Shown piece by piece: positions 13,699 through 25,692 of a stretch of DNA of 64,000 nt (position 1 is its first letter; the number at the start of each line of letters is the position of its first letter). The notes under the pieces are model-generated. The model was not told where the DNA came from. It worked only from the letters and a program-made list of their open reading frames with translations, and made no database searches. The position numbers were made by a program, and so were the translations under genes. The DNA is from Lithospermum erythrorhizon (taxonomy: Eukaryota > Streptophyta > Magnoliopsida > Boraginales > Boraginaceae): contig JADFUC010001333.1 in NCBI GenBank assembly GCA_019722365.1, positions 248,001 to 312,000 of the forward strand. The letters run 5' to 3'.

Positions 13699-13848
13699 TC
13701 ATAGAATGATATTATTAAAAGGATCTTGTAAAGTCCTGCAGATTGTCACAAGACGAACTTCGGCACCATGAGTCTGCCGTCCGAGATGGTCGTTCACCAT
13801 CGTCAACCACCGATTACTATCTCCCTCCCCACTCTTCAGCTTCCACAT
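13699..13848 (-). pseudogene. fragment of the first exon of an oxidosqualene cyclase (triterpene synthase)
   Basis: A 50-codon minus-strand frame starts MWKLKSGEGDSNRWL and continues TMVNDHLGRQT. This is the characteristic N-terminus of plant oxidosqualene cyclases (cycloartenol, beta-amyrin and lupeol synthases), where MWKLK..EG, the N(N/D)HVGRQ block and then WEFDP are conserved. After GRQT the family sequence is lost (HGAEVRLVTIC..) and a stop comes at 13,699. No downstream QW-motif or DCTAE exon is visible. The piece is more GC-rich than its surroundings. It is a gene fragment left by duplication or transposon capture, not a working enzyme. Confidence 0.68.
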
Positions 13849-14827
13849 TTCCGATAATTCTTTTAGAATTCAAAATCAAGTATAACTCTGTTATGCTCGA
13901 ATAATTAGAATGATAATGCAATGTGTGTGATCACTGATCAGTAGCGATTCTCTATTGTTCAAGATGATTCAATTACACCACCAATATATATGTTGAGTAA
14001 TATCAACTCTGTTATGAACCAAATTATTAGAATGATAATTCAATGGGTACATGCATGCAACATTGCAACCTTCCATTTTCGCGTATATTACGACAACGTA
14101 ACAAATGAACTATCAAATCGAGTCGAGTGCACTTAACCCGACTGTTATCAAGTATTTTGCATTTTACTTTATACGTACGGATAGCTTTGATTTCAAGACT
14201 TTATATTTTGAGCTGGGCTCGAATTGTGTTACTAGTTTATAAAAACAAAAGTCGACCCGAAAATAGTCCATTAAAAAAACATTATTAGTTTGAGGGAGTA
14301 GATGATTTATCCAATTTTTTAATTAAAATATATAACTAAGTATTGGATTAGGAAAGTATATTGTACGGAGTATTTATAAGAGTTTATGGTATTTATATGA
14401 ATGTGTAATTAGTTACACTACCGTATTGATAAGGAGCTTGAGTCTTGAATCTTGCTTATTAATCTATAAATGGGTGTGGGTTAAAATTAGCATAAGTGGC
14501 GAGGATCTAAATGTGATAGTTTTACATAAAAAACTCGCCCTTTCTTAGGTTAAGCCTTGTCCGCGATTTGCATACCAAGGTGGTATTCAAGGCAGAGCTT
14601 GAGGGCCATTAGTATGGCGGTTCGAACTTTAAAAATAGAAAAGATATGATATTCTATTTTATGATATCATGCTAGATCGATTTTCCACAAACTATTCAAC
14701 CTCGTCACAAATTTTACTAAATTAGTTTTATTATTAAGATAAATCATTTAATGATGAAAATCTTGACACATAACTGCTGTTACAAACAATCAAGAGACTC
14801 TGATTATGCACTATGGATATTATGAAA
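13849..14827. other. intergenic DNA with a duplicated ~45-bp block
   Basis: No gene was seen. A block beginning TATAACTCTGTTATG (about 13,879-13,923) recurs with changes at about 13,998-14,042. Both copies end in AATTAGAATGATAAT or a close variant. They lie just upstream of the cyclase fragment on its strand. Confidence 0.45.
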
Positions 14828-15845
14828 TGTTAACATATAAATATAGATTTATTGATGAATAATATGTTGTGATTACAATAGAGAGTGTCACATGTTTATA
14901 AACGTCAGTAGCTGCTTTAAGCACAATAGAACTAATTAACAATAAATAGATAACTTCTAACCTAATAAGAATAATAGCTTCGATTCTTACCAGCATGTCT
15001 TACCATGATATGCCGATCTATCTGATATGTTAAAATATTAATATAGATTTTATTGATGAATAATATTGTGATTACAATAGAATTGACCTATATTTATAGG
15101 TAATCACTAAACCTAAACCTAATAGAACTAGTCTAACAATAAAATAGATAACTCAACCACAATAACGATAATAGCTTCGATTCTTCTCATGTCTTGCAAT
15201 GATGTCTCGATACATCTCAATATGTTAAAATATTAATATAGATTTTTATTGATGAATAATATGTTATTGATTACAATAGAGGTGAGTTATATTTATAGGT
15301 AATCACTAAACCTAAACCTAATAGAGAAGCTGATACAACAATAAAATAGATAACTCCCAACCACAACCAAAGGATAATAGCTTCCATATTCTTCTCCATA
15401 ATGCTTAAGCCAGTATGCAGTACATCTGATATGTTCAAATATTAATAGATTTTATTGATGAATAATGTGTGTGATTACAATAGAGGTAGGATTATATTTA
15501 TAGGTAATCACTAAGCCCTAAACCTAATAGAGCTAGTCCCAACAATAAAATAGATAACTCCCCCAACCACAATAGAATAATAGCTTCATATTCTTCTCCA
15601 TGAAATCTTCTCGACAAGTAATGCCGATCTATCTTAATATGTTAAAATATTAATATAGATTTTTATTGATGAATAATGTGTTGCGACAACAATAGAGGTG
15701 ACCTATATTTATAGGCAATCACTAAACATAAACTTCAATAGAGCTAATCCCCAACAATAAATAGATAGCTTCTAGCACAATAGGAATAATAGGCTTGCAG
15801 TGCTTCTTCATAATCTTCTCGACAATGTCTCCATCTATCTCAATA
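14828..15845 (-). repeat. five tandem copies of a ~200-bp LTR
   Basis: Copies start (plus-strand coordinates) at 14,828, 15,028, 15,223, 15,432 and 15,640, and the last ends near 15,845. Read on the minus strand each unit starts around T(A/G)TTGAGATAGAT. It contains a TATA box in CCTATAAATATA, a poly(A)-type signal in ATCAATAAAATC, and ends AATATTTTAACA. This is the layout of a complete short LTR (U3-R-U5, TG..CA type). The rightmost copy abuts a purine tract TTGAGGGAGGG (minus strand, 15,858-15,848), so it is the genuine 3' LTR. The other four are additional copies joined head to tail. Units differ by many small substitutions and indels. Confidence 0.8.
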
Positions 15846-17441
15846 CCCTCCCTCAAATTGATAACCATTATTGTTGCATTCATTAGTTGGTTGCTTAAAC
15901 CCATTCTGACATCTTGTAAAAAAAATCTCGACAAAACTTAGGATCCAGAGATCTTTAACGTGAACTCATTAGACAATATGCGTATAAATTTCGTCCAGAC
16001 GGTCTTTGCGTATTGGGTGGCAGTTTCAATATCTTTTATAGAAGCTGCGTCGAGACAGTAAAATATAGGGCCTCCGATATTTCATCGCATCAAAATAATA
16101 AAGGTCTCAAGCATATCGCTAGATCCCAAATAATTTAATTTTGATAAAAATCAAAATATCGAACCATTAATTTGATATCCTTTATATAGAAAATCAAATA
16201 TCAAACAAATAATTTGTAAACAAAAGATTATCTAGACTGTTAGGGCTCAAATATCAAATCATAATCATCATATTGATAAAATTTCATGGCTAAAAATCGA
16301 CACAGGGTATTATTGCATGTCCACCTTTCTGGACGATGCTAATGCAAATTTCAACTAGTAGTATAAATATACTACGTTCTCAATTTCATCAAGTAAACCA
16401 AGAAAAAAAAAAAGCCGATTTAGACAACTACCATTGATGAACCAGGAACCAGTAGTATAGGCTAGAAGCATGGCTACTTCAAATTGTTGTCGACCCGTCC
16501 CCTGACCCATCTCGGGCAAGATAGGGGCCGACGGCAATAAATAGGGGCGTTTGAATTAAGTGATCGAGCGTTTCGAAAACGTTTTGCTTTGTGTATAGGT
16601 GTTACAAATTAAAATAAAAATAAAATATAAAAAACATGATTAGGATTTTCAGCTTATTATTAATCCTTCTCACTTTTCACCTCCTCACAATATTAATATA
16701 GGATTTTGATCTTTTTCTATATTCTACAAAGGTATGTCTATTAATTATTATTCATTTATGGATTTACTTAATGAATTTTACGTTGTGAATGACTAATTAT
16801 ATTATATAACTGGTTGTTTGTGAATATAATATGATTTGAATCAGTAGCTAATATAATATGATATATTTGTGCGATTATTTTTTGGATGAAGAATGATGAT
16901 TAACATTATCTTCCTTGTAATCCAGAAAAACGGGTTAGACTTTAGTCACTTTACGTATTGAGAAAATATGAATGATCTGTACACGCCCGGGGAATTTTAA
17001 AGTCTCTTGATTGATTTTCATCTTCTTCTTTTTTATATATGAGTATTTTTTTTATATCTTTATTGGCGTACTCATGCCGTACCCGTATCCATAAATTTTT
17101 AATTAGGCGTTTCCCGTCCCCGCTTCTTGTCACCGTACCCGACTCAGTGCTACCTCTGATATAAGTATTGTTAGTTCGGCAATCTCACTCACATAAAAGC
17201 TCCATTAAACAAAGAGCTCACTTTTGAATAAATTCAATGAAGAAAGGAAAAAAAATAATTAAACAAAAATTTAACTTGAGACTCAAATTTTAAACTAGAA
17301 ATTGGGAAGATCACAAAAAAAACTATATATATATTATTAATGTACGATGGAAAATAAAACTAGGTGTCCGACGGGTGGATATTGGTGGTGATAACCACCC
17401 GTGTTGTGAGCTGAAAAATTATCGAGAATCTTAGAGATGCA
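15846..17441 (-). mobile_element. internal region of the short-LTR element
   Basis: This lies between the LTR array and the isolated LTR at 17,442. It starts with a polypurine tract next to the array but has no convincing gag or pol frame. The small frames (16,355-16,537; 16,951-17,133) show no known domain. At about 1.6 kb it may be a non-autonomous or internally deleted element. No clear tRNA primer site was found next to the 17,442 LTR. Confidence 0.5.
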
Positions 17442-17596
17442 TTTAAAATATTAATATAGATTTTATTGATGAATAATGTGTTGTGATTACAATAGAGCGA
17501 GGTGACCTATATTTATAGGCAATCACTAAACCTAAACCTAATAGAACTAGTCTAACAATAAAATAGATAACTCACAACCACTGATAAGAATAATTT
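17442..17596 (-). repeat. sixth LTR copy, truncated (probable 5' LTR)
   Basis: It has the same unit as the array at 14.8-15.8 kb: AAAATATTAATATAGATTTT at one end, CTATATTTATAGG, and the AATAGAACTAGTC block. It lacks the last ~40 bp, where the sequence changes to CCCCAAAAAGAAATTATTC. Same orientation as the array, so together they bracket one minus-strand element. Confidence 0.75.
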
Positions 17597-17619
17597 CCCC
17601 AAAAAGAAATTATTCTACA

Positions 17620-20600
17620 TTATATCGCCTTGACCCGTTAAAGTATTTGTGGGACATTGAAGAAGCCGCATGGAGGACTTTAACAACTTCAGCTTTGAAA
17701 AACTTACGTCTTAGGATGCATGAGTAACATGAATAGTCAGCAATATTCTGGCTTAATAATCGCGTGGGACAAACAATCTAATTATTTCAAAAATTTCAAA
17801 ATGTCAATGGGGCCCATCTTTCCTTGAGGCAATATTACCACAACGATTTTAGCTAAATTCATTTCATCAATATCCAAATTAACCACTATGCAACAAGTGC
17901 ATTATGAAGATTAGTGCAATAACCTTTTAGACCTCTTATCTTCAAAAGATTGCAACTGTCGGATAGACAAGAAACCAAAAAAATATTTTTATATTGTTGA
18001 TATTGTTCAAATCTTTTATTGAGTGATACAATTGTTTGATCAAGAATATAGATGAAGTAATTAATTCTGAATGATTCCTCCTCTGATAATGGTGGTGCCG
18101 GTGCATCATTAGTACTTTCATCAAAATATTTTTTTTCTACGAATTTCTCGTCTTTGGGGAAAACCTGGATGAACATTCGTAATAAATGACAATTTGCTTT
18201 ACTTCTCTTTCAAAAGGCATCGAACAACCGGTTTCTCTATATTTTTCAAAATAAGAAATCAATCCTTTCACTTGTATAATTGCAATATCAATAATCATAT
18301 CCTTTGATTGAAGTTGTTTGCTAACCATATTGATAATAGTTAACACCTCGGCGCAATGATTATTGACATCAAAAGCTCAAGCTCTCGAGCTTCATTAATT
18401 GCTAATTTGGCTTCACTTCTAATTTGTGAATCCTTGTCGGTTTACGCAACTTGAAGTAGCTTCTCGAGTATAACGACCCTTGGTCGGCCACCACGAGAGT
18501 TAGAATACGTCCAAATCCGGACACGAGTCTGAGCCGATGGATATTTCGATTAAAAAGACTTCGCATATCCTTAAATAAACAATAAAATAGCATACATGTG
18601 AAAAGAATAGTTTTAAGAAAATAATTCATCGTGGTATTTCACTGACTCGCACAAAACCACCATATATACAACAAAGCTGTCCAAAGTACAAAATGTCAAC
18701 AATATACAATGCGACATTCCAAAATAACCACAATATAAACAATCGGCCTATTGAAACAACAAGAAGGCGCGAGGATTTCTGACCGCCATCTACCCACTTC
18801 TTCAGTCCGATCACACGAGCAGTCGGAAGCGTTGATCGCCCACTGTCAACCTACAAATAAAATGTCGCTCATAGCGAATAGGGTGTAATTTGTGGCTTAG
18901 TGAGTACTTATCTGAAGTGAAGTGCTTCCTTGCGCGTGAAATGCTTTATAAGAATAACTAACTTTGCATAAAATAGATAATTATTGCGAGAATACTACAA
19001 TTTAAAGACCATTATAATATAAAAACTAAAAATATCCATTGCTTAAGTTCACGATTATGCATACTTCATAAAGTATACTAATATCGACATAACGATTATC
19101 GTAAATTCATAGGCACAAATCAATAAGCATGCGCGGTCTAGTAAAAACGTAAAATTATAATCATCGTCTCGAAAATGAGTGGCCTTGATGCCCCAAATAA
19201 GACCACGACTACGCCATGACACTGGTACTACTCGATCCACAACTAAACAACTCCAATCAGCTAAACTCAATCAACTCAACAACTCGGTCAGCTTCAGATG
19301 ATAAACTTCAGCTTGACTCGATCAACATGACTCGACTAGACATAAGCAGTTTCAACAGCTAAAGAGCACGTAATCAACCTCAACTGCGGGGAGAAACTTA
19401 TGTCCGTCGACAGGCTAAACATCACATTAAGTAACGAGTACGAGACAAAATACATCACACTTATGCGAAGTACAAAGGAAAATACCGGATAATACAACTC
19501 GACATACGTCCGACAACCAGCGAACAACTCATAAACAACAAACTCATACTTGAAGTAAAGAGGAAAAGACATCACGCTCATACGAAGTATAAGGCATTAC
19601 GGATAATACAACTCGGCATGGAGTAAGCAACTCATAAACAACTCATCAGTATCAATCCGACTAACAAAAGCATCACAACCCCAAAATGATCAAAGCAGTC
19701 TAGGAAATCAACTCATCACAACTAGGCTTCAATCTAACATAAAGCATACCATAATCCCACAAAAACACCATACAACCCAACTACTCAACCAACTAATCCT
19801 TTACACAAACAATCAACACAAAAATATATAGATAAACATGCTCTGATTATCACCAAAATTCCGGCGCATTCACGAGAAAGTAAATTAATCTGCGCTGATG
19901 AGTTAAATACTTTCGCCTATTGCGCAATAAAAGCGCCTCGTCTAGTTAATCAAATTAATAGTTTCCAACGCTGCCGCCTAACCACAAACATCCGCAAAAA
20001 TACAATTACTACTTACTACAATCGTAGCAACTTTTTTAGTATTCATAAAAAATTCCATTTAGAGGTTTAGATTAAATTGACTACTCAATTTAGGTTTCAG
20101 CAACCTTAACATATTTTAATTTTAACTATCACTTTTAACAACATTTAAGTTATCAACTTAACAACTCTAGGTAGAAAAGATTACTATTTCGTTTAACTGA
20201 CTAATAAAATGACAAATTTCAACCATTTCAACTTCCATATTTTCGACACGTCGCTATGACAATATCACTTTAATCAATTTCTAATCAATCCAACAATCAA
20301 TTCCCCAACTAATTTACCCATTTATAACAATCTTTAATCAAAACCCCAAATACTACTCAACTTACAACAACCTAACTCAACATATTCTCTTTCCCAGTAA
20401 TAGAAATCAACATTTACACTCCCCAAAACAACTATATTAAGGTCCCATAACATCATAATAAAGTTTAAAGGAATTTGGGAAAAAGTCAACTCTCAAAATC
20501 TTTGAAAATATCACAAAAATTTCAAACTTTCTTACCTTGAAGAGTAGAGGATGATGAGGGGAAGATGATAAACCAACTTTTGTATCTTACAAGCGCGAAT

Positions 20601-22262
20601 GAAGAGAAGAAAATGGAGGAAAAATTTTCTTTCTTTCTATGGGGGAGTTCGGCCAAGCTTATTTGGGATGGGGGTTGGTGGGTTTTGATGATGAAGAGAA
20701 GATAGTGATAAGGTTGGTGAGATATTTAGAGGGAAAAGTTAAGTTCCGTTTGGTTGCGGTGTTATTTCTCCACTTTTTGTCATTAAATTTTAATGAAAAC
20801 GATTTCAAATGTTTTATTATCCATTGACATAAGCGTCTTCATTTATCTTGAATCTCGGTATATCGATTTTATTCCAAAGAAACATTTATACTATCTCGGG
20901 TCCCGCCCCACCAAGCGATATATAAAATATAATTTAATCGACAAGCGTAGCAGTTTATTTCACGAATGTCTATCATTTGAAATCTTATAAGCTCGAACAC
21001 TATGTCGACTCTCCCAGCGAGTAGTGACAATGACTTAAGAGTCAACCCTTTCACATTATCTTTCAAAATACTCCATCGCTTAGTAGAATTTGCAAAAATT
21101 GTGTAAATACGTTGTATAACTCTAAAAAAATCTTTAGCTTTACTACAAGTGTTGGCCATATCACACAAAACTAAATTTAGGCTATAAGCAACCTTAAAGG
21201 AGTATAAAATGTTCTAGGATTTTTATCTAAAGTATTTTTTGCACACCTTGATGTTTCCTTTCATGTTTGATCCGTTATCGCCCAACCTTGGCCTCTTCAC
21301 ATTGTCTAAGTGAGGGGCCTAAAATCTACAATTCTTTCAATAAAGTATCAAATAATCCTTGCCCAGTTGTATCATTCATGTTCAAAAAAGATAAAAATGA
21401 TTCTTCCACAATAACATTATTTGAAGAGACATCCACATATCTTAAAATCAAAGTCATTTGCTCTTCAAGATTAGAATCAGGATTGCAATCTAGAATCACA
21501 GAGAAATACTTGGCTTCTTTTATCTTCTTGATGATTTCACATTTAATCTTAGAAGATAGTAAGTATTAACTATTTGAATGTTATGTCCAAGATAATGTGA
21601 ATGAAGTTCATCATTTGTAATGCGCTTAACATGCTCTTGGCGACAAGGTCAAACTCACGCTAACGTCTACATTGACCCAAAAAATTTCCATTACTACTTT
21701 GATATAACTTCTAGATTAGTACCACGAAATGCTAGATTCTTTTGCGAGGAAACTTCATACGAAACAATTAACACTAACATATTCTTCCAATGCTCCTTTC
21801 TCATTTTCAATTATTTTTAGTCGTTTTATCGATTATTAAATACTGATTAAATCTTAAGCATGACTCGTACCAAGTAATGCATTTCTTCAAATGTTTCACA
21901 CTTATTTCATGTTACGATATTCTAGAGCTAAAATAGAGACCAATCACCGAAACCTTCATTAAGCGATTTACCTTTTTCGGCGCTTTATTAAATAGTTTGC
22001 AACAAAAGCGAACACCTTATCAGTGCTTGAATACCTGAGCCGCTCTACATGCGTCGTTCTCCCGTTTGATAAAATTCTAGTATACCATGAAGATAAAAAC
22101 CGTCTTCCAAGTTTATCCTTAGGACCTTCCTTAATAGTCAAATCTCTATTAGGACCCTTAATCGCTAAGAGATCAATCATCTTAGAATCTAATGCTTCCC
22201 AATTTCTTGGATCATATATATCAATAGGATTATCAACATCATTCGAGTTAGGCTCATCATAG
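17620..22262 (-). pseudogene. hAT transposase, TTF-type zinc finger/DUF4371 (ZMYM1-like), disrupted
   Basis: Collinear pieces on the minus strand match the domesticated-looking TTF/DUF4371 hAT transposases. The N-terminal zinc-finger zone (22,262-21,968) has IYDPRNWEALDSK, then KDKLGRRFLSSWYTR and a degraded YSSTDKVF motif. GDNGSNMKGK lies near 21,285-21,243. CSKAKDFFRVIQRIY..STKRW and a degraded ETRWESR..AIRFQ lie at 21,168-20,950. After a ~2.5 kb insert come LLQVA-TDKDSQIRSEAKLA (18,470-18,400), VSKQLQSKDMIIDIAI, QVKGLISYFEKYRETG (18,346-18,225), EESFRINYFIYI and LNKRFEQYQQYKNIF (18,090-17,990). A C-terminal dimerisation remnant (SSMSHKYFNG) is near 17,660-17,640. Frameshifts and stops are numerous. 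The gene is inactive; TIRs and 8-bp target duplication were not found. Confidence 0.85.
18463..20944 (+). mobile_element. ~2.5 kb insert in the hAT gene, LTR-like (possible solo LTR)
   Basis: It interrupts the transposase between ..DIREI (minus, ~20,945) and ..KLLQVA (18,470). The left edge reads TATAACGACCCTTGGTCGG, close to the TGTAACGACCC start common to LTRs of large plant gypsy elements. Near the right edge lies CTCGGGTCCCGCCCCA, a plausible LTR end. No gag or pol was seen in between. The frames at 18,402-20,827 are unrecognised. Length and edges suit a solo LTR. The target duplication could not be defined. Confidence 0.5.
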
Positions 22263-22308
22263 ACAATAAGATTATCCCGACATCATTTGAGTTAGGCTCG
22301 TCATTGAC
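22226..22308. repeat. ~37-bp tandem duplication at the hAT 5' edge
   Basis: The block ACATCATTCGAGTTAGGCTC then TCAT is repeated once with two or three changes (copies ending at about 22,261 and 22,303). It lies directly before the LTR element that starts at 22,311. Confidence 0.6.
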
Positions 22309-22310
22309 AT

Positions 22311-23340
22311 TGTTGAATAAGATATTATTATTATTAATTATTATTATTGCAAGTAGTTTAGTAATAACTTGAGTACCCAGGTACTATTATTACCATAAGT
22401 AGTATTTGATATTGTACCTATAAATATGGAGCTCGGTTTGCCATATATTTCAAAGAGTTGTTAATATAATTTACGTTCTTTATGTCATTCTTGTCGTGGT
22501 ATCGAGGAAGCTAAGATCTTGAGATTACCTGTTGCCACACGGTGGGTTTTTACGCAATGTGATCACTGCGGCCGGGATAAAAATCTTGCTTTCTCGTTGT
22601 TTCGTTTAAGTTTTGCTATCATCTGGTATTTGCTCGCTGACGTTAGTGCATACCTTATTCTGACTATGGTCTAGACCTATATCAATAACTTAAACTAGCG
22701 ATTTGAGTTGGCGAATTTGATTTTATGAATGTATTATTTCTGTATCAACCGACTCCTTTTGATATGATTTTAAGGGGTTAGAAAAGAATGGCGTTAAAGT
22801 GACACAATTTTTGAGCGAGTCCGAAAGAATGGCGTTCCTTGTTCGTCTTAATTTTGAAGGGTTGAAAAAGAAAGGCGTTCCACTTGTGTTGAAGTCACGA
22901 CGGGTTCGAAAGAGAATGGCGTTCTGACGGTATTGATTCTTCTTTCGGTGAAGTCTGCATGCGCGATGTTTTTGTTTTGGTTTTTACGGATTCGACCCGG
23001 CGTATTTCAGTAGTTGATGGTATCTGTGATAGCCGGTCGGCGTTAACGTTTGAGTTGAGAATCCGGTGTTTCATGGCGCTTCGAAAGCATGCTCAGTGGA
23101 TTGTCATTTTGTATAGGATCACGTTGCTTGATGGGGTATATCTACGTACCGTATATCGACTCGGTTCGACACAGCGATTTGTTCACTAAACCCTTTGGGG
23201 CCGACAACGGTTGAGTATCGCGCTTGCCAAGTTGGGCGTTAGCGATTTAAATGCGGCAGAAACTTCAAGAGGGTGGTGTTGAAATAAGATATTATTAGTA
23301 TTAATTATTATTATTAAAGTATTAGTTTTTAGTAATAAAA
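22311..23340 (+). mobile_element. miniature LTR retrotransposon (TRIM-like), 3' LTR truncated
   Basis: The 5' LTR (22,311 to about 22,494) begins TGTTGAATAAGATATTATT and has a TATA box in CCTATAAATATGG. It is followed by TGGTATCGAG at 22,497, close to the initiator-Met primer site TGGTATCAGAGC. A purine tract AAGAGGGTGG at 23,267 precedes TGTTGAAATAAGATATTATT at 23,277, the start of the second LTR. That LTR is recognisable for about 60-70 bp before diverging. The ~780-bp interior has no gag or pol and holds four copies of a GAAAGAATGGCGTT-like motif. Confidence 0.7.
22777..22924 (+). repeat. four degenerate ~42-bp repeats inside the TRIM-like element
   Basis: The motif (G/C)GAAA(G)AATGGCGTT occurs at about 22,780, 22,821, 22,863 and 22,906. 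Spacing is 41-43 bp and the sequence between copies varies. Confidence 0.55.
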
Positions 23341-25195
23341 TTGTTATAATGCAAAAAAGTCGCCTTTCAAACTAATGAATGAATTTGGATGTAAACATCT
23401 AGTTGATATCCATGATAGTTTAAGATTAAAGCAATTACACATGATTTCATAATTTTAGGAAATTTATTCTTTTGATAATTTAAAAAAGTTTATTTAAAAA
23501 ATTATATTAAGAATTTTTAAGCTTTTATAATTATAATAAAGAAATTACGTCAACAAAATATCGCATGTAATATCGTCATTTTAATCATATTAAAAGATAT
23601 GGTACATCGCAATCTCTATACTCCATATAAAATACATTCCAGAAGTATCTTCAATAAAAGGAAAAGGGAATATTATGGATCCCATCCTCACAGTCAAAGC
23701 TGGTAATTTCCTGAAAAAACACTAGGGAATGACAACTGCAGCAGTCACAACCTTATGTCCTCTAAACTAATTTATTAATTGTTGACAAAATCAGTAGGCG
23801 AAGGATGATCTGTTCTTTTATCTAATGTATGGGCGTCTATTCCCTGGTTTTAAATTCTGTAATCATTGTCAAGCCTGTAATTTCATTTATTTTGCAAAAA
23901 ATTATAGGGTTAATTTTATACTGTCCCTAAATTATCGAAATGCTTACAAATAAAAGATTATACTTTCCATCTTTTCAAATAATTACATTTTTGTTGATAT
24001 TAAATATTAGAGGGCTCGCCCGTACTGAAAATCTTAAATCATATAAGGTAATTTATAATATTATCGATTGATTTTAGCACTTGAGATAAAAACGCATATA
24101 TTTCAAACATTATCTTAGAGTAAATTTCGTCCGCAAATTAAATTATGGTATAACCTGAGTTGATGAAGACAAAGTACCTAAACTATCAATTAATAAATTA
24201 GTTTAGAGGACATATGGTGGAGAGATTTGGTTTGACTGTTGGGTCTTTCTTGCTTCTCATGGAGCCTTTCCACCTAAGCCTTGAAAACATTTTGTCTCGT
24301 CTGATAATGATGGTTGATACCTATAGTTTTAATTTGTTAATTTCCAATACAGATATTTATAATTGAAGCGAGGATGTTTTTTATGTGAAATGAGCATAAA
24401 ATTGGCTAATAAATGAAAGCATGCTGCACATTAATGTAAGAAGTATGTAAATAGATCAGATTCAACAGTTTTATGATGACCACCAAGTATGTAGTTAATA
24501 AAAAAATTTCTACACACCTATATATAATGTTTTTATCATATACTCGGTATATATATAAGACCATATATATGTACTTCGTCCTAAAAGAAAAAAATCAACA
24601 TTTTTTCATAAAAAACAACCCATTTTGGTTTAAGTCAATTTCTCTACGAGAATTATTGATGGTGACTTATAACAAGTAATCGGCCATGAAAAAATCACCC
24701 TATTTTTAGGATCAAAGAGCTTTATGCATGCCGTCTTATGATCACTTATTATCGTAATTGTCTTCATATAGTTCTGTATAAATTATCAATCCGAGAGAAT
24801 TCATATATATATATATATATATATACATACATATATAAAGTATGACCTGACTAATAATGGATTGAAATTTTGACCGTAAGCATATAAATGAACTCATGAG
24901 CTCAACCGTTCAAATTCTCTTATAATATTTGACAGAAAATTAGTTATAACTTACCTCTTATTATTATAATGAATAGTTATGAATTACACGCACAAACACT
25001 TCCACAATTCCTCCGTCCTTTCTAACATGGTAAATGACTTTATTATTACTTACGTTATTTTTTCAATTACGGTGTATCGTAAAGAAAGATTTTATTATTT
25101 ATATGTGCTCCAAATAATAAAATTAGGGAAATCCTTTTTGTTACAAAGAAAAATTATCACAACGATTGGGGTTTTTACTGTCCGGTCCCAGTCTA
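23341..25195. other. AT-rich intergenic DNA with a (TA)n tract
   Basis: No gene was supported. A TA dinucleotide tract lies at 24,802-24,825. Short frames at 24,473-24,679 and 24,979-25,344 have no recognisable domain. Confidence 0.45.
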
Positions 25196-25199
25196 GTAC

Positions 25200-25692
25200 T
25201 TCTTTATCTTGGCGTTCTGATTATAAGCAGCTTGATAATTTCATTGCTTGGAGCTTTAGGTGCCAGGTTGGATATGTGTCTTGGAGCCCGAGGTTTGGGA
25301 GATTTGATCTTCACGACTTTGGATATGGTCGAACCGGGTCTTGAGCAACCTTGATCCGATAATGGTTGTGTGGACTTGATAAGTAGTCTTGGAGGCATGG
25401 ATCTTGGTGTGGGAGCTGGATGGAGGGACACGACCTGCTCTGGATTTGATGTAGTGCGAGGGGCCTTGCGGTGTGTTTCTTGCGGTTTGGTAGGGGAGGG
25501 AGACTTTTTATTTGTTGGAGACTCGGGTTGTCACTTCTTGGTGCACTTTAGGCATTTTGGTGAATGCTTGAAGTGTCACGGAATCTTGCTTTCCCTTTGA
25601 ATTTTCAAGTTGGGGATCTCGAAGTCTCTTTCCTGTGATGTCTTTTTTCTTGGTACTACTGCTTGACTTTGTAGCTTTTCTCGCTTCAGCTT
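25200..25692 (-). pseudogene. decayed ORF, Ser/Lys/Pro-rich, probably retroelement-derived
   Basis: On the minus strand a frame runs from about 25,689 (ARKATKSSSSTKKKDITGKR) through LRDPQLENSKGKQDSVTLQ to a stop near 25,513. It then stays largely open to about 25,300. A second frame at 25,431-25,204 is Pro-rich (APTPRSMPPRLL, SPKPRAPRHISNLAPKAP). A TATA-like TATAAATACTCCC lies upstream at about 25,723. This resembles the low-complexity N-terminus of a retrotransposon gag or extra ORF, but I do not recognise a specific family. Confidence 0.35.
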
